Counted from the first letter of the stretch, positions 1 through 11,881 are shown. The stretch is DNA of 41,028 bases from Pseudolactococcus plantarum (GCA_030454995.1 JAKDQI010000002.1:1-41028); one strand, 5' to 3'. The notes: generated by a model not told the origin, from the letters alone. Numbers and translations: made by a program.

Positions 1-216
1 TGTTTCTAAGCAGACTACTTTTACTGATACGCAGTTCATACTGGATCTGCTAAGCAAAATCCCCTTGTTAACGATATTTATTCTACCCATAAATTCATAA
101 TGTTTAATCTCATATATTTTATCGGCAATTTTCAAAAGGCTTTCATCATGTGTCGCGTTAATAACAATTTTAGCTTTTATATTCATGATAGGCTGTTTAA
201 CACTTTTTAGTTATAA
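1..216 (-). pseudogene. C-terminal remnant of an ABC transporter ATPase, continuing past the window edge
   Basis: Manual minus-strand translation from the upstream stop: LKSVKQPIMNIKAKIVINATHDESLLKIADKIYEIKHYEF... The segment VINATHDESLLKIADKIYEI resembles the H-loop region of ABC ATPases. No Walker A or signature motif precedes it; an in-frame TAA lies just upstream. Confidence 0.4.
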
Positions 217-383
217 GTCATATCTAAAGTCGTTTTAGCTACCCAAAGATGTTAAAAAACCAAACCGTCAAAGAAGCCTAAGCACCTGATAAGTACCGAT
301 TATTTCTATAATAACTGATTTGCGCCGGACTATGTAGTATATTTCCAGTTTTATATACTTTTATTTGTTTGAGATATCAATTT

Positions 384-965
384 TCATTTCATCATCAGTT
401 TCAAAGCTGTTTTGATAAATCCTTCAGTGGTATCTAGTGTACTGTCTAGTTGTTTTTCAACTTTCTTAAGTTCAGCCGGTTTATATCCTAACGCACGCAA
501 CGCTTCTAGTGCATCACTTAAGGAAGTATTAGACTCTGAATTAGCATTGGATCTCTTTGTCGCAACCTGCTCAAACTTACCTTCAAGATCTAACACCATC
601 TGGCTAGCTGTTTTTTTACCAACACCCGGAAATTTTGTCAGATATTTGATGTCACCACTATCTATGGCGGTCACAAGCCCAACATTATCATCTGCTGCGA
701 TGATAGCAAGTGCTGATTTTGGCCCGATCCCAGAAACGGAAATCAACTGTAGAAAAAGTTGTTTTTCAGTCTCATCAGAAAATCCATATAATGTATGGGC
801 ATCCTCACGTACCACTTGATGCGTATAAACTTGTATGACAGCATTGACAAGTGTTGAAAATGAATAAGGATTTGCAACATGAATCAGAAAGCCTATCCCT
901 GAAACTTCCAATACAATATAGGTCGGCGTAATTTTGACTAGTGTGCCTTTTAGATATTCGTACAT
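384..965 (-). CDS. ruvA: Holliday junction branch migration protein RuvA
   Basis: MYEYLKGTLVKITPTYIVLEVSGIGF start, HhH motifs (VSGIGPKSALAII, FPGVGKKTASQMVLDL). Confidence 0.96.
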   Translation of the reverse strand: MYEYLKGTLVKITPTYIVLEVSGIGFLIHVANPYSFSTLVNAVIQVYTHQVVREDAHTLYGFSDETEKQLFLQLISVSGIGPKSALAIIAADDNVGLVTAIDSGDIKYLTKFPGVGKKTASQMVLDLEGKFEQVATKRSNANSESNTSLSDALEALRALGYKPAELKKVEKQLDSTLDTTEGFIKTALKLMMK

Positions 966-1035
966 AACTTCCTTCTATAACTTATATGCTACACCATACT
1001 ACTTAAACTGCTGATATAGCAAGACTAATTAGCGA

Positions 1036-2976
1036 TTAAAACTGAGTATGCCATCCACCTTGATGTCCTTGTTGAATACGTCTGAACATCTTTTCAAGAT
1101 CAAGATTCGAAAACGTGACAAGTGCTGGTCGACCATGCGGACAATTGTAAGGATTCTCACAGTTTGCAAGTTGGCTGAGTAAATCCCGAGCACTGGCTGG
1201 ATCAATAAACATATTTGCTTTAATTGAACTCTTACATGCGATCATAATCGCTAAATCTTCCCTGTATTTTTTAACAGATACTTCTTGATCATCTAAAAGC
1301 AGATCGATTAGTTCATACGTCGCTTTTTCGATTTCATTATCATTCATCCAGATAGGATGCTCACGCAAGATAAGCTGATTTTCTCCATAAGCATCTAAAA
1401 ACACACCAGCTTCAGCGAGTAATGCTTTTTTCTCAAGCACTAGTCCAACTTCATCTTGGGATAACTTGATCAAAATCGGTGTTAAGAGTTGTTGTTGGTC
1501 ATAATTAACCTGTCCTATTTTTTCACGATAATACTCATATTTGACACGCTCTTGTGCTGCATGTTGATCCACAATGTACAAGCCATCAGGTGATTGACAA
1601 AGGAGATAGGTCCCATGCATTTGAGCTAAAAATTCTAATTCAGGAAACGATTTATGCACTTCTTTAGACGTATCAGTTTCAAAATAAGCCGTCTCATTTA
1701 CTGCAATAAACTGATCGTCTTTAGCGCTATCAGAGATATAGTTATCTTTAGTATCAATCAACTCAGAGAGCGTCGTTGGTACTTTTTCAACTGTCGGCGC
1801 TACGCCATCCGAAGACTTTTCTTGCACATAAAAATCTTGCTTTTCTGCATCATAATACAATTGCTTACTCGTTAAGGGTAGACGCGTTTGGTGAGAGCTA
1901 ATGGTTGACTGAGTAGCCTGTTTTGGTTGATTCAAATTGTCTAAAGCATTAGGAATTAAAGTTTCTGGTTGTAAGGCTTGTTTGATTGCACTAGTAATCA
2001 GCAACATTAAGTCCTTTTCTTTAGAAATTCTAACTTCCTGTTTGGTCGGATGTACATTGACATCAGCTAAAAAAGGATCAATTTTGATATCAATCACCGC
2101 AATAGGGAAACGTCCTACCATAAGTTTTGAGCCATAGCCATCCACAATAGCCCGGTTAATGAGGTAATTTTTGATATATCTACCATTCAGTAACACAGTA
2201 ATATAATTACGGTTTGCACGCGTCAACTCCGGTAGGCTGACATAACCCGTCACTTCAAAATCCAAATCAGCATTTGATATACGCAACATCTTCTTAGCTG
2301 TCGAAATGCCGTAGACGCCTGCGATAGCTTGACGCAAATCACCGCTGCCTGCTGTTTTCAGCATCTCACGACCATCATTGATTAAAGTAAATGCGACCTC
2401 TGGATGTGCCAAACTCAATCTGTTGATGACATCTGTAATATGACTTAATTCAGCTTGTAAACTCTTAATATATTTAAGACGAGCTGGCGTATTAAAAAAT
2501 AGATTTTCTACTTTGATTTGGGTGCCAACACGTTTAGGTGCAGGATTATTTTGGAGCACTTGTCCACCTTTGGCTACCAATAAAGTACCACTTACATCAC
2601 CATTATCGGCTACAGCGGTGTTAATGGTCAACTCACTAACACTGGCAATCGATGGTAGTGCCTCTCCTCTAAAGCCCAACGTTCTAATCCGAAATAAATC
2701 ATCTACATCTTTGATTTTACTCGTTGCATGACGTTTCAGGGCTAACGCAACCTCGTCACGCGCAATCCCCTCACCATTATCGGTGATTTCGATCGATTTC
2801 AGGCCTGATTCTTCGATGCTAATCGTGATTTGTGTTGCTGCTGCATCAATCGCATTCTCTAATAATTCTTTGACAACACTAGCTGGCCTTTCAATCACTT
2901 CACCAGCAGCAATTTTATTGGCTAATTCTTCACCAAGTTCAATAATTGTACTGTGTTTTTTTTCCTGTATACTCAT
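1036..2976 (-). CDS. mutL: DNA mismatch repair protein MutL
   Basis: GHKL ATPase motifs ([35 protein letters not shown]) and C-terminal MutL dimerisation domain ([11 protein letters not shown]). Confidence 0.97.
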   Translation of the reverse strand: MSIQEKKHSTIIELGEELANKIAAGEVIERPASVVKELLENAIDAAATQITISIEESGLKSIEITDNGEGIARDEVALALKRHATSKIKDVDDLFRIRTLGFRGEALPSIASVSELTINTAVADNGDVSGTLLVAKGGQVLQNNPAPKRVGTQIKVENLFFNTPARLKYIKSLQAELSHITDVINRLSLAHPEVAFTLINDGREMLKTAGSGDLRQAIAGVYGISTAKKMLRISNADLDFEVTGYVSLPELTRANRNYITVLLNGRYIKNYLINRAIVDGYGSKLMVGRFPIAVIDIKIDPFLADVNVHPTKQEVRISKEKDLMLLITSAIKQALQPETLIPNALDNLNQPKQATQSTISSHQTRLPLTSKQLYYDAEKQDFYVQEKSSDGVAPTVEKVPTTLSELIDTKDNYISDSAKDDQFIAVNETAYFETDTSKEVHKSFPELEFLAQMHGTYLLCQSPDGLYIVDQHAAQERVKYEYYREKIGQVNYDQQQLLTPILIKLSQDEVGLVLEKKALLAEAGVFLDAYGENQLILREHPIWMNDNEIEKATYELIDLLLDDQEVSVKKYREDLAIMIACKSSIKANMFIDPASARDLLSQLANCENPYNCPHGRPALVTFSNLDLEKMFRRIQQGHQGGWHTQF

Positions 2977-3054
2977 GACTTTATTATACCATTTTTTTAA
3001 ACTCCCTTTTGTTTCAATTTTTATATCAGAAGTTTTAATCGTATAACACTATAA

Positions 3055-3090
3055 AAAAGCACCATCACTTGCATGATGATGGTTGCTTTT
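3055..3090. terminator. Rho-independent terminator-like hairpin
   Basis: AAAAGCACCATCA-cttgcatga-TGATGGTTGCTTTT inverted repeat downstream of the 3097-3996 ORF. Confidence 0.6.
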
Positions 3091-3096
3091 GATACG

Positions 3097-3996
3097 TTAG
3101 GATTTTATACGGATTTTTTTAACAGCATGTGACCCTTTTTGGCTCGTCGTATTTAATCTTGTCCCAATAGCTAAATCAAATCCAAATAAAATTTTTATGA
3201 CAAATCCGAAAACGATAAACGTTAGAATAGGAATCACACAAGTTGTCACGATCATTCTGGTGACCTCTTGTGTTAACGTATTTAACATATTAACTGCTTT
3301 CTCTTTCCCAGCAGTCAATACACGACCTGTTTTAGAGAAAAAATCTGTAATACCTGATTCGATTTTTTGCAAAAAATTCTGATCAGTCTCTATCTTTTTT
3401 TGTTTGACTTTAATATCTGCATCATCTGCCTTTACTTTTTGACTCGTTTCCTGAATCTCGGTCACGAATTTTTGATCTACTAGATCAGAAATCTGGAGTG
3501 ATGCGGGGACAAGTGCAACAAAGAATAAGGCAAAAATTGTGACTTTAATTGCTAATACTTTAAAAATGGCTTGCCGTCTATAAATATAAAATAGTCCTAA
3601 GCCGATTGCAATCGGTAGTAAGTAAGTAAAGGTCATCGTCCCAGCTATCGACAGTAAAAATTTCTCGATAATCAAAACGCCTAATACCACCATAAACTTA
3701 CCAGAAAGTTGGGCAAGTTGTTCTGACACTGCACTGCCAACATCACCAGGCAATAGGGATACTGTTACAGATCCTGCAGTCGTTGCCCCCATCAACTCAA
3801 GTGATACTTTTTGTTTTTGTGAGATAGATTTCTCAAAATGAGCATTAACTTTTTCTGATCTTGATATGGGTGATAAAACAAAAATAGAGATCAACCCAAT
3901 GATAACAAGTATAATCGCTTGTTTGTGTCTTTTTTTTAGTGACGGTTCTTCAAACTCACCACCAGGTTCATAATATGTTTCTATTACATCTGTCAC
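3097..3996 (-). CDS. Hypothetical multi-pass membrane protein between mutS and mutL
   Basis: 299-aa ORF with several hydrophobic segments and a charged helical region (QETSQKVKADDADIKVKQKKIETDQ); no family assigned. Confidence 0.8.
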   Translation of the reverse strand: MTDVIETYYEPGGEFEEPSLKKRHKQAIILVIIGLISIFVLSPISRSEKVNAHFEKSISQKQKVSLELMGATTAGSVTVSLLPGDVGSAVSEQLAQLSGKFMVVLGVLIIEKFLLSIAGTMTFTYLLPIAIGLGLFYIYRRQAIFKVLAIKVTIFALFFVALVPASLQISDLVDQKFVTEIQETSQKVKADDADIKVKQKKIETDQNFLQKIESGITDFFSKTGRVLTAGKEKAVNMLNTLTQEVTRMIVTTCVIPILTFIVFGFVIKILFGFDLAIGTRLNTTSQKGSHAVKKIRIKS

Positions 3997-4054
3997 GATA
4001 CTCTCCTTTCATAAGTCAAAACTTATTTTTGCTCATCTGTAACAAAAATAGTTG

Positions 4055-6610
4055 TTATACTAATTTTTTTAATTCATACAGTTGATTGATCGCATCCATT
4101 GGCGTCAGATTCATTACATCAATTTGTTTAACAGCAGTTACTAGTTCATCAGATTGCCCAAATAAACCAAGTTGTTCAGCTTCTTTTATGGGCGCTTCAA
4201 GCACATGTTGCGTAGACGAATTTTCTAGTTCTGATAAAATCAGCTTAGCTCGACTTAATAATGGTTGTGGCAAGCCTGCAATTTTAGCAACATGAATCCC
4301 GTAAGATTTATCTGCCGGCCCTGGTTCTATCTTATGCAGGAACGTCACTTCCCCAGCATTTTCAAGTGTGGCAACATGAACATTTCTAACTTTAGATAAC
4401 TGACTCTCAAGTACAGTCAACTCATGATAGTGTGTCGCAAATAAGGTTTTAGCACCAACCTGTTCATGGATATATTCTACAATAGACTGTGCTAACGCAA
4501 TCCCATCATAAGTCGCAGTCCCACGTCCCAATTCATCAAATAAAATTAAAGACTGTGGTGTGGCTCTTCTGATCGCATGATTAGCTTCCATCATCTCGAC
4601 CATAAAGGTTGATTGACCACTGATTAGATCATCAGCAGCGCCAATTCTTGTAAAAATAGCATCAAAAATAGGCAAGTCAATCTGATCTGCAGGTAGATAA
4701 CAACCTATCTGTGCCATGACTACACTCAAGGCTAGTTCACGCATATAGGTCGATTTACCTGACATGTTAGGCCCTGTGATAAGTTGTATCATGGTATCCT
4801 GATCAAAGTCAATAGAGTTTGGTACGTATTGTTGCGCACCCATTACTTTTTCAACAACAGCATGGCGGCCATTTTTGATGTGAATCTCTTGACTGTCTTC
4901 GTGAATAGCTGGTCTGATGTAGTGATTGTTTTCCGCGACGACTGCTAAAGATTGGAGCACATCAATTTCTGCTATTATTTTAGCTAGTTTTTGAATACGT
5001 GAAATAAACGTTGCTGCTTGTTCTCTTACTTCTAGAAATAAATTATATTCTAAACTAGCAGCATTTTCACGAGCATCTAACATTTGAGTTTCTATAGCTG
5101 ACAGCTCTTGCGTGCCATAGCGTTCTGAATTTTTTAAAGTCGCTTTACGAAAGAAATGACTAGGTACTTGTGACAGATTACCATTCGTTACATGAAAATA
5201 GTACCCATCTTTCTTGTTGTAATCTATTTTTAGATTATTAATACCTGAATTCACACGCTCTTTTGCTTCAAGTTCAGTTATCCAACTTGTCCCATCACGC
5301 AAAATAACACGATAATCATCTAAAGTCTCATTAAATCCATCTTTAATGATATTACCTTCTGTAATACTGGCAGAAGCACTACTATCGATGGCACACGTAA
5401 TCAACTCGAGTAAGTCAGGCATATGATCTAATTGGTTGATTAAAGATACCAAGACATCTGAGGACATCTGAGTTAAGACTGTGCTAATAGCAGGAACATT
5501 TGACAAAGTCTGTGCTAACTGCAGTAAGTCTTTTGGCGATGCTTTCCCAAAAGAAATTCGAGAAGCTAGTCGTTCAATATCATAGACACCCTTAAGCGCC
5601 TCAGACAAGTCAGAGCGTTCAAAAAAATGATCCAAAAAGACTTGACTAACATCCTGACGTTTTTTGATTGCGTTTAGGCTCACTAAAGGGCGATCTATCC
5701 ACATCTTCAACATCCGTGTTCCCATAGCTGTTTTCGTCTCATCTAACAGCCAATAAAGACTACCATATTTCTTACCTGTTCTAGCATTATAAAGCAAGTC
5801 TAGACTTTTTTTGCTCGATGCATCCATCAGTAAAAAATCTTTTATTTCATAGTGCTGAACTGCTTGTAAATGTGACAAGTGTCTTTTTTGTGTACCAATC
5901 ACATAATTTAAAAGCTTAGCTGCTGTCCTAGCTTCCAAGCTAGACAACTCAGCGCTGATTAACTCACTAGCTTCGACACCTATCAATTCAGATGACACCA
6001 AAACATTTAGCTGTACTTCTAAGATCTGCAGTTGTGGATCAGTTTCTGATAACGTATAGCCAACGACTACCTCACGCGCCTTAAGTGATGCAATCTCATC
6101 TACGACGGTTTCAAAATTTTCTAGACTAGTGACAAAAAATTCACCTGTTGCTAAGTCTAGATAACTAAGTGCATACTGTGCTTCGTCTCGATCTATCGCG
6201 ACTAAAAAATTATTATCTTTACCTGAATTCAGAGCATCTACAGCCGTGCCTGGTGTGATCACTTGGACAACGTCACGTTTAACAACACCAACAGCTTGTT
6301 TAGGGTCTTCCATCTGTTCTGCAATTGCGACTTTATAGCCTAGATCAATCAAAATATCTATATATTGTTGGACGCTATGGTGTGGTACACCTGCCATTGG
6401 AATCGGATTCTCTGAATTTTTATTTCTAGAAGTTAGTGTTAATTCTAGTATCTGAGCGGCTTTAACAGCGTCATCATAAAATAATTCATAAAAATCACCC
6501 ATTCGAAATAGCAAAAAAGCATCTGAATAAGCTTGTTTGATATCCAGATACTGTCTCATGCCCGGTGAAATTTTTTCGGCAGGTTTTGATGATAGATTCT
6601 CAGTTCTCAC
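4055..6610 (-). CDS. mutS: DNA mismatch repair protein MutS
   Basis: Mismatch-binding [13 protein letters not shown], Walker [27 protein letters not shown]. Confidence 0.98.
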   Translation of the reverse strand: MRTENLSSKPAEKISPGMRQYLDIKQAYSDAFLLFRMGDFYELFYDDAVKAAQILELTLTSRNKNSENPIPMAGVPHHSVQQYIDILIDLGYKVAIAEQMEDPKQAVGVVKRDVVQVITPGTAVDALNSGKDNNFLVAIDRDEAQYALSYLDLATGEFFVTSLENFETVVDEIASLKAREVVVGYTLSETDPQLQILEVQLNVLVSSELIGVEASELISAELSSLEARTAAKLLNYVIGTQKRHLSHLQAVQHYEIKDFLLMDASSKKSLDLLYNARTGKKYGSLYWLLDETKTAMGTRMLKMWIDRPLVSLNAIKKRQDVSQVFLDHFFERSDLSEALKGVYDIERLASRISFGKASPKDLLQLAQTLSNVPAISTVLTQMSSDVLVSLINQLDHMPDLLELITCAIDSSASASITEGNIIKDGFNETLDDYRVILRDGTSWITELEAKERVNSGINNLKIDYNKKDGYYFHVTNGNLSQVPSHFFRKATLKNSERYGTQELSAIETQMLDARENAASLEYNLFLEVREQAATFISRIQKLAKIIAEIDVLQSLAVVAENNHYIRPAIHEDSQEIHIKNGRHAVVEKVMGAQQYVPNSIDFDQDTMIQLITGPNMSGKSTYMRELALSVVMAQIGCYLPADQIDLPIFDAIFTRIGAADDLISGQSTFMVEMMEANHAIRRATPQSLILFDELGRGTATYDGIALAQSIVEYIHEQVGAKTLFATHYHELTVLESQLSKVRNVHVATLENAGEVTFLHKIEPGPADKSYGIHVAKIAGLPQPLLSRAKLILSELENSSTQHVLEAPIKEAEQLGLFGQSDELVTAVKQIDVMNLTPMDAINQLYELKKLV

Positions 6611-6980
6611 GATGAAGTTCCTCGTTAATTTGTGTCTCTAAATTTTGTAAAAGATACTGCAACAACTCAGTTACTGCAGTTAGTTTACGGCGATAATCAA
6701 TTAAGATAGGCTCATCATTTAGTTGCGCCTCAATCACTTTTGAGCGTGCAATCGTTTCTTGATAAGCTTTTTCTTTTCCTATTTTTTTATACAAAATAGC
6801 ATCTTTTGCTAGTGATTTCATCTCAACTTCGAGCTCATAGAGTTCCGTGCTATTTTTTAGTAAGCTTTCTGCAGCTTGAAACTGGATGACTGTTGGATGG
6901 TCTGCCAATTCATTCAAAAAAAGGCTCAGCGTGTGATCGTAATCAGACTGCTCACTATCTATTTGCGTTTCTAGCATCAT
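6600..6980 (-). CDS. YlbF/YmcA family (DUF964) protein
   Basis: Small helical protein; [48 protein letters not shown] is typical of the family. Confidence 0.75.
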   Translation of the reverse strand: MMLETQIDSEQSDYDHTLSLFLNELADHPTVIQFQAAESLLKNSTELYELEVEMKSLAKDAILYKKIGKEKAYQETIARSKVIEAQLNDEPILIDYRRKLTAVTELLQYLLQNLETQINEELHREN

Positions 6981-7434
6981 TCATTTCTCTTTCAAATTTT
7001 TCCGCACTTGCTTCATCTCGACAAGTGATGAGTAACGTATCAGCTCCTGCGATAGTACCCAAAACTTCTTGCTTATTAGCACCATCGATCGCATTGGCTA
7101 ATAAGTCAGCTTCCCCCAGACCTGTATGGACAATAATGATAAACGCAGCTCGACTCACACTTAAAATATATGCTGAAAAGACATCTACCAAATCCATGTT
7201 GGCACTGACAAAGTTAGGATTATCTAACACATCATCATATTCAAATAATGCATAAAAGTTGCCGTCATCATAGCGATTTTTAATGATCCCCAACTCCCGA
7301 ATATCTCTAGATAAAGTTGCTTGTGTTGTAGACACACCAAGTTTTAACAGACGTTGTGATAACTCTTCTTGTGTATCTATCTTATTATTACGGATTAATT
7401 CCCGAATAATCTCTTGCCGTTTTTGTTTTTTCAT
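6955..7434 (-). CDS. argR: Arginine repressor ArgR/AhrC
   Basis: MKKQKRQEIIRELIRNNKIDTQEELSQRLLKLGVSTTQATLSRDIRELGIIK winged HTH and C-terminal TIAGADTLLITCRD. Confidence 0.95.
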   Translation of the reverse strand: MKKQKRQEIIRELIRNNKIDTQEELSQRLLKLGVSTTQATLSRDIRELGIIKNRYDDGNFYALFEYDDVLDNPNFVSANMDLVDVFSAYILSVSRAAFIIIVHTGLGEADLLANAIDGANKQEVLGTIAGADTLLITCRDEASAEKFEREMNDARNANR

Positions 7435-7496
7435 ATGTCTAATTATACCACAAATTGACTGATTATCTTATTTAACGATGATATTTAGACAATCAC

Positions 7497-9191
7497 TTAC
7501 ATTTCTTCTGGTGCTTCAACACCCAAGAGTCTAAGGCTTTCTTTTAATACAACACCTGTTGCATAAGCTAAAGACAATCGTGCTGCTTTTTCGCTACTTT
7601 CTTCTAAAATACGTGTATGGGCGTAATATTTATTAAAGGCTTGGGCAAGATTAATCGCATATTTGGCAATAGCTGAGGGCTCAAATAATCTAGCAGCTCG
7701 ATTAATCACATCAGGAAAAGCTTGTAATAATTTGATAATTATCCAACTCTCATCATCTGAAAGTGAGAAACTTTGGCCAATGACCGCTTCTGGTTTAAAG
7801 TCAGCCTTCTTGAGGATAGACTGAATTCGAGCGTGCGCGTATTGAACGTAAGGTCCTGTTTCGCCTTCAAATGATACCATCTCTTCAAGATTAAAATCAT
7901 ACCCATTCAATCGTTCATTTTTTAAGTCATAAAATTTAATCGCACCAACACCAACTTCATGTGCAACTACATCTTTGTTTGGTAAATCAGGATTTTTAGC
8001 CTCTATTTGCGCCTGAGCTCGTTTAACTGCTTCTTGAATCGTTGGTTCTAATAAAATCACGTTACCTTTACGTGTTGATAGTTTTTTACCTGCTTTTGTA
8101 ACTAGGCCAAAAGGTACATGATAGATATCCTCAGACCACGCGTATCCCATCTTATCAAGTACAGCTTTAAGTTGTTTAAAGTGTCCTGACTGTTCTTGTC
8201 CTACCACATAAATTGATTTAGCAAAGTCATATGTCCGCTTACGATAAAGCGCTGCTGCTAAGTCACGTGTGATGTAAAGTGTTGCCCCATCAGATTTTTT
8301 AATCAAGGCAGGGTTTTCAAACCCTTCCAATTCAACAACAGTAGCTCCTTCTGACTCAGTTAGTAGCTGTTTATCGGCAAGTATATCGATAATTTCTGAC
8401 ATTTTATCATTATAAAATGCCTCACCGTTCATACTATCAAACGTTACACCTAATTCTTGATAGATGCGATCAAATTCAACTAAAGACTCATCTCTGAACC
8501 ATTGCCAGAGTGCTAATGCTTCATCATCGCCATTTTCCAGTTTTAAGAACCATTCCCGCGCCGATTCATCGATGGTAGGATCCTCAGCTGCCTCAGCATT
8601 GATTCTAACATAAAGTTTCAACAACTCTGAAATTGGGTGCTTGCGGATAGCCGCTTCATCGCCATATTTTTTATAGGCAACAATCAACATGCCAAACTGT
8701 TTGCCCCAATCGCCTAAGTGATTGATTCGAACAGGTGTGTAGCCAATCTTACAGTAAATTTCTGCTAAAGCATCTCCGATAACGGTTGAACGTAGATGTC
8801 CAATTGAAAATGGTTTAGCGATATTTGGAGATGACATATCGATAGCAACTTTCTCTCCATTCGGCGCTAGTGTTGCATAGGATTCACCTTGTTTTAGAAT
8901 CGTTGTTAAAACTGATGTCATTGTCGCTGATTTATCTAAGAAAAAGTTAACATATGGCCCAGTGGCAACGATTTTCTCAAAACCATCTTGAGATAGTTTA
9001 TCCACGATATCAACTGCAATCATATTTGGTGCTTTTCGTAGGGTTTTAGCTAATGAAAAGACAGGAAAAGCCAAATCCCCCATCTCTGGTTTCTTTGGTA
9101 TTTCTAGTAAGTTAGTGATCTCAGACTCAGTCAGTGCATTATCTAAAACAGCTACTAATGCTTGAGTTGCTAATTGTTTATCATTTGTCAT
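7497..9191 (-). CDS. argS: Arginyl-tRNA synthetase
   Basis: [23 protein letters not shown] (HIGH-type), GEQ-like [13 protein letters not shown], anticodon domain; next to argR. Confidence 0.97.
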   Translation of the reverse strand: MTNDKQLATQALVAVLDNALTESEITNLLEIPKKPEMGDLAFPVFSLAKTLRKAPNMIAVDIVDKLSQDGFEKIVATGPYVNFFLDKSATMTSVLTTILKQGESYATLAPNGEKVAIDMSSPNIAKPFSIGHLRSTVIGDALAEIYCKIGYTPVRINHLGDWGKQFGMLIVAYKKYGDEAAIRKHPISELLKLYVRINAEAAEDPTIDESAREWFLKLENGDDEALALWQWFRDESLVEFDRIYQELGVTFDSMNGEAFYNDKMSEIIDILADKQLLTESEGATVVELEGFENPALIKKSDGATLYITRDLAAALYRKRTYDFAKSIYVVGQEQSGHFKQLKAVLDKMGYAWSEDIYHVPFGLVTKAGKKLSTRKGNVILLEPTIQEAVKRAQAQIEAKNPDLPNKDVVAHEVGVGAIKFYDLKNERLNGYDFNLEEMVSFEGETGPYVQYAHARIQSILKKADFKPEAVIGQSFSLSDDESWIIIKLLQAFPDVINRAARLFEPSAIAKYAINLAQAFNKYYAHTRILEESSEKAARLSLAYATGVVLKESLRLLGVEAPEEM

Positions 9192-9378
9192 TTCATCATG
9201 TCCTTTAAATAAGTAGTCATTTCTATTTTATCATATTTTAGCGCTTGTAGGGGATGAATTCGTGTATTACTACTGCTAGGTTAGGCTATCCTAAGTATAA
9301 AAAAACAAGGATTAAAAAACAGCAAATCAAATAGATGAGTTGCTGTTAAGAAAAAATTGATTTTTATATACTACTGTA

Positions 9379-10410
9379 CTACTCAGACTTATTGCCAAAT
9401 CTGAACATTACCATACCAAATCCAACATATGCTAACAACACAATCAACGGTTGGTTGATCGCATGACCTTCAAAGAAAGCGATATTTCTCAGTAAAGTAC
9501 CCGTTGCACCAGGTGGTAATAATTGTCCAAATCCTCCCCAACCACTCGGTAGTAGCTCGGGTGCTGATACTAACCCAGATAATGGATTCCCTAATAAAAT
9601 CAAAACGATTGCTGCAATGCCAAGCCCCGGCAACGCAAGCACCTCTAATATACCTAATACAAAGAAACTAGTTGCCATAATCCCCAACATTGCCCCTAAG
9701 GATGTGAGCAGATAATTACCATCAAATGTCCCTATACCAAATTGAATCATAGCGATAAGACCAAGTCCTCCGATGATTGAAAAACCAATAACGGCTATAA
9801 ATTTTTGTTTTTTTCCTTTGATTAATTGGCTAATCGCAACCGTACCAATCCAACCACCGAGTGCGATGGGTAGCGCACCTGCTGCTAATCCCGACCCTTT
9901 TTCATCAGCTTTTGGAAATGATTTGACATCCGTGACTTTGACTTGTTTACCTGAAATTGCTACTAGTTTTTGAGTGAACCCCTTAAGTTTGATACTATCT
10001 GTTGTTTTTGCCATCAATTGCGTCAGCTGTGCTTGTGCAGCTGATTTTTGTTGTGTGAGCATATCCTTAGCTACATCTGTTAATAGTTGGGCAACCGTGG
10101 CAGATGCGGCTGTCGCTTTATACAACTCTAAATTAACTATTGTATCAATCGAAAATGCACCATATAATTTTCTTTGTTTAATCTCTGTTGTAGCTTCTTT
10201 CTCAGTATCAAGGCGTGTGACTTTAAACCCTTTTTCTTGAAGCATAGTACTTAATTTTTCATATGTTACATCATCTTTTTCTATCATACCAATAGGTACT
10301 TTGTGGATACCAGAATGCACAGCAGGTAAAGCAAAAGCTGCCATCATAATTGCTAGTATTGCCGTAAGTATCACGACTAATGATAAAATAAAACGCCAAG
10401 TTGATTTCAT
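9379..10410 (-). CDS. ABC-2/YhgE-like membrane protein
   Basis: N-terminal TM, extracytoplasmic region (PIGMIEKDDVTYEKLSTMLQEKGFKVTRLDTEKEATTEIKQRKLYGAFSID) then C-terminal TM cluster. Confidence 0.7.
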   Translation of the reverse strand: MKSTWRFILSLVVILTAILAIMMAAFALPAVHSGIHKVPIGMIEKDDVTYEKLSTMLQEKGFKVTRLDTEKEATTEIKQRKLYGAFSIDTIVNLELYKATAASATVAQLLTDVAKDMLTQQKSAAQAQLTQLMAKTTDSIKLKGFTQKLVAISGKQVKVTDVKSFPKADEKGSGLAAGALPIALGGWIGTVAISQLIKGKKQKFIAVIGFSIIGGLGLIAMIQFGIGTFDGNYLLTSLGAMLGIMATSFFVLGILEVLALPGLGIAAIVLILLGNPLSGLVSAPELLPSGWGGFGQLLPPGATGTLLRNIAFFEGHAINQPLIVLLAYVGFGMVMFRFGNKSE

Positions 10411-10544
10411 TTCTTAACTCCCTTTGTTTTGATATTTAAATCTTATCAAACAAATATATAAAAAAATACCATCAATATCCCACAAGTGTTGGATAGTGAT
10501 GATATTTATTAACTTCACACAGATAAAAACAAAGATAACACGAC

Positions 10545-11120
10545 TTAATCAATTAAAAGCCGCATCGTTTTAGGTAAAATGCGACTAACGATTTTAGACA
10601 ATTCCTCTGGTGTCTCAATAAAATCCCGTTCAATCCATTTTTGGATTAGATTAAACATCATGCTTTGAAAAATAGAAAATACATATACATCTGGTATATT
10701 GATAGCTTGAACGATATTTGCCTCAATCAAAAATTGCTCAGAAAATACTGAGAAACGTGATAAAAATAATCCATCCGACTTGGGACTTAAAAATAATTTG
10801 ATGATTTTTTTATGCTCATAAATCCGTTTGATGAGTAAATTAATCCGAGAGTTGACAAGTTCATGATCATCTAACTTAAGTATAGTCACCTCAGGTAGAC
10901 CTTCTATAATTTCGGTGATCAGTCGAATTTGAACTTGTGCCATCAAATCTTCCTTATCTAAAAAATGTTCATAAAAAGTAGACCGATTAATTGTTGCTTG
11001 TCTAACGACCATACTCACGCTAATCTTGTGATAGCCTATCATATCTAATAAGGCTAAAAATGTTTCTGTTATTTTTTTATCTGTTGTGACATAACGCAGG
11101 TCATTTTTTTTAGTTATCAC
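10545..11120 (-). CDS. TetR/AcrR family transcriptional regulator
   Basis: ITETFLALLDMIGYHKISVSMVVRQATINRSTFYEHFLDKEDLM N-terminal HTH. Confidence 0.88.
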   Translation of the reverse strand: MITKKNDLRYVTTDKKITETFLALLDMIGYHKISVSMVVRQATINRSTFYEHFLDKEDLMAQVQIRLITEIIEGLPEVTILKLDDHELVNSRINLLIKRIYEHKKIIKLFLSPKSDGLFLSRFSVFSEQFLIEANIVQAINIPDVYVFSIFQSMMFNLIQKWIERDFIETPEELSKIVSRILPKTMRLLID

Positions 11121-11122
11121 GT

Positions 11123-11641
11123 CTAATTACCAAGTACATGTTTAAGCATCTGTTCAGTACTCAAAGTGACAGTTGCATCTGTTGCCTCATTGGCACCATA
11201 AGCAATAAAAGGCTCCTCAAAAATCATACCGCAGAGTTGACTGGTCATCTCAAGTGGTCGCAATACTTCTGTCATCGTATGTTGTTTACGCCCGTCTGGC
11301 TGATAGTCAGCTTCTGAAGACCCTGCAGATAATACCAACATGAACGATTTGCCATGCAAATAAGTCCCGGTTGACCCATGTGCAAAACCTCGAGTTAATA
11401 CCACGTCTTGCCACTGTTTCAGCAAAGGTGGTGTGCTATACCAGTACAAAGGAAATTGGAAAACAACCCGATCATGTTGCTTTAGTAATTCCTGCTCTTT
11501 TAGATAGTCAATCTTACCATCTGGATAAGTCGCGTATAAATCGTGATGCGTCACATCTGCTTGTTTCAGCTCACGCTGCCACGCTCGGTTAAACCGAGAC
11601 TGTGATATATTTGGATGAGCCATGATAATTAGTGTTTTCAT
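11123..11641 (-). CDS. NAD(P)H oxidoreductase, flavodoxin-like fold (KefF/MdaB type)
   Basis: MKTLIIMAHPNISQSRFNRAW..., QFPLYWYSTPPLLKQWQDVVLTRGFAHG. Confidence 0.9.
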   Translation of the reverse strand: MKTLIIMAHPNISQSRFNRAWQRELKQADVTHHDLYATYPDGKIDYLKEQELLKQHDRVVFQFPLYWYSTPPLLKQWQDVVLTRGFAHGSTGTYLHGKSFMLVLSAGSSEADYQPDGRKQHTMTEVLRPLEMTSQLCGMIFEEPFIAYGANEATDATVTLSTEQMLKHVLGN

Positions 11642-11777
11642 ATTTTCTTCTTTCTAAGTTGTCATTTACTACATATATTAAGCAATATTAGGTAAAACAT
11701 TAGTTTATATATACTTCTAGTTTACACACAAAAAATAAAAAAGTATACGCCAAAGCATTTTATTTTTTCAAAAAAAG

Positions 11778-11786
11778 CAGTATACT
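11778..11786. promoter_or_regulatory. CAGTATACT motif, copy 1 (candidate regulator site)
   Basis: 9-mer recurs at 12363-12371; both copies lie upstream of genes in the LytTR cluster. Confidence 0.3.
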
Positions 11787-11881
11787 AAAATGACCATAAT
11801 TTATGATTGACTGATGTCAAAGCATAATTTAAATACGACTAGATATAAAATAGAGAAATTATAATGGAAATGGCGGAGTAA

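Noticed and set aside
412-819. Plus-strand ORF of 135 aa opposite ruvA (also similar antisense ORFs, e.g. 2513-2731, 6893-7255, 14086-14355, 35336-35596)
   Set aside because: They lie wholly or mostly antisense to well-supported genes and have low-complexity Ser/Ile-rich translations typical of shadow ORFs.
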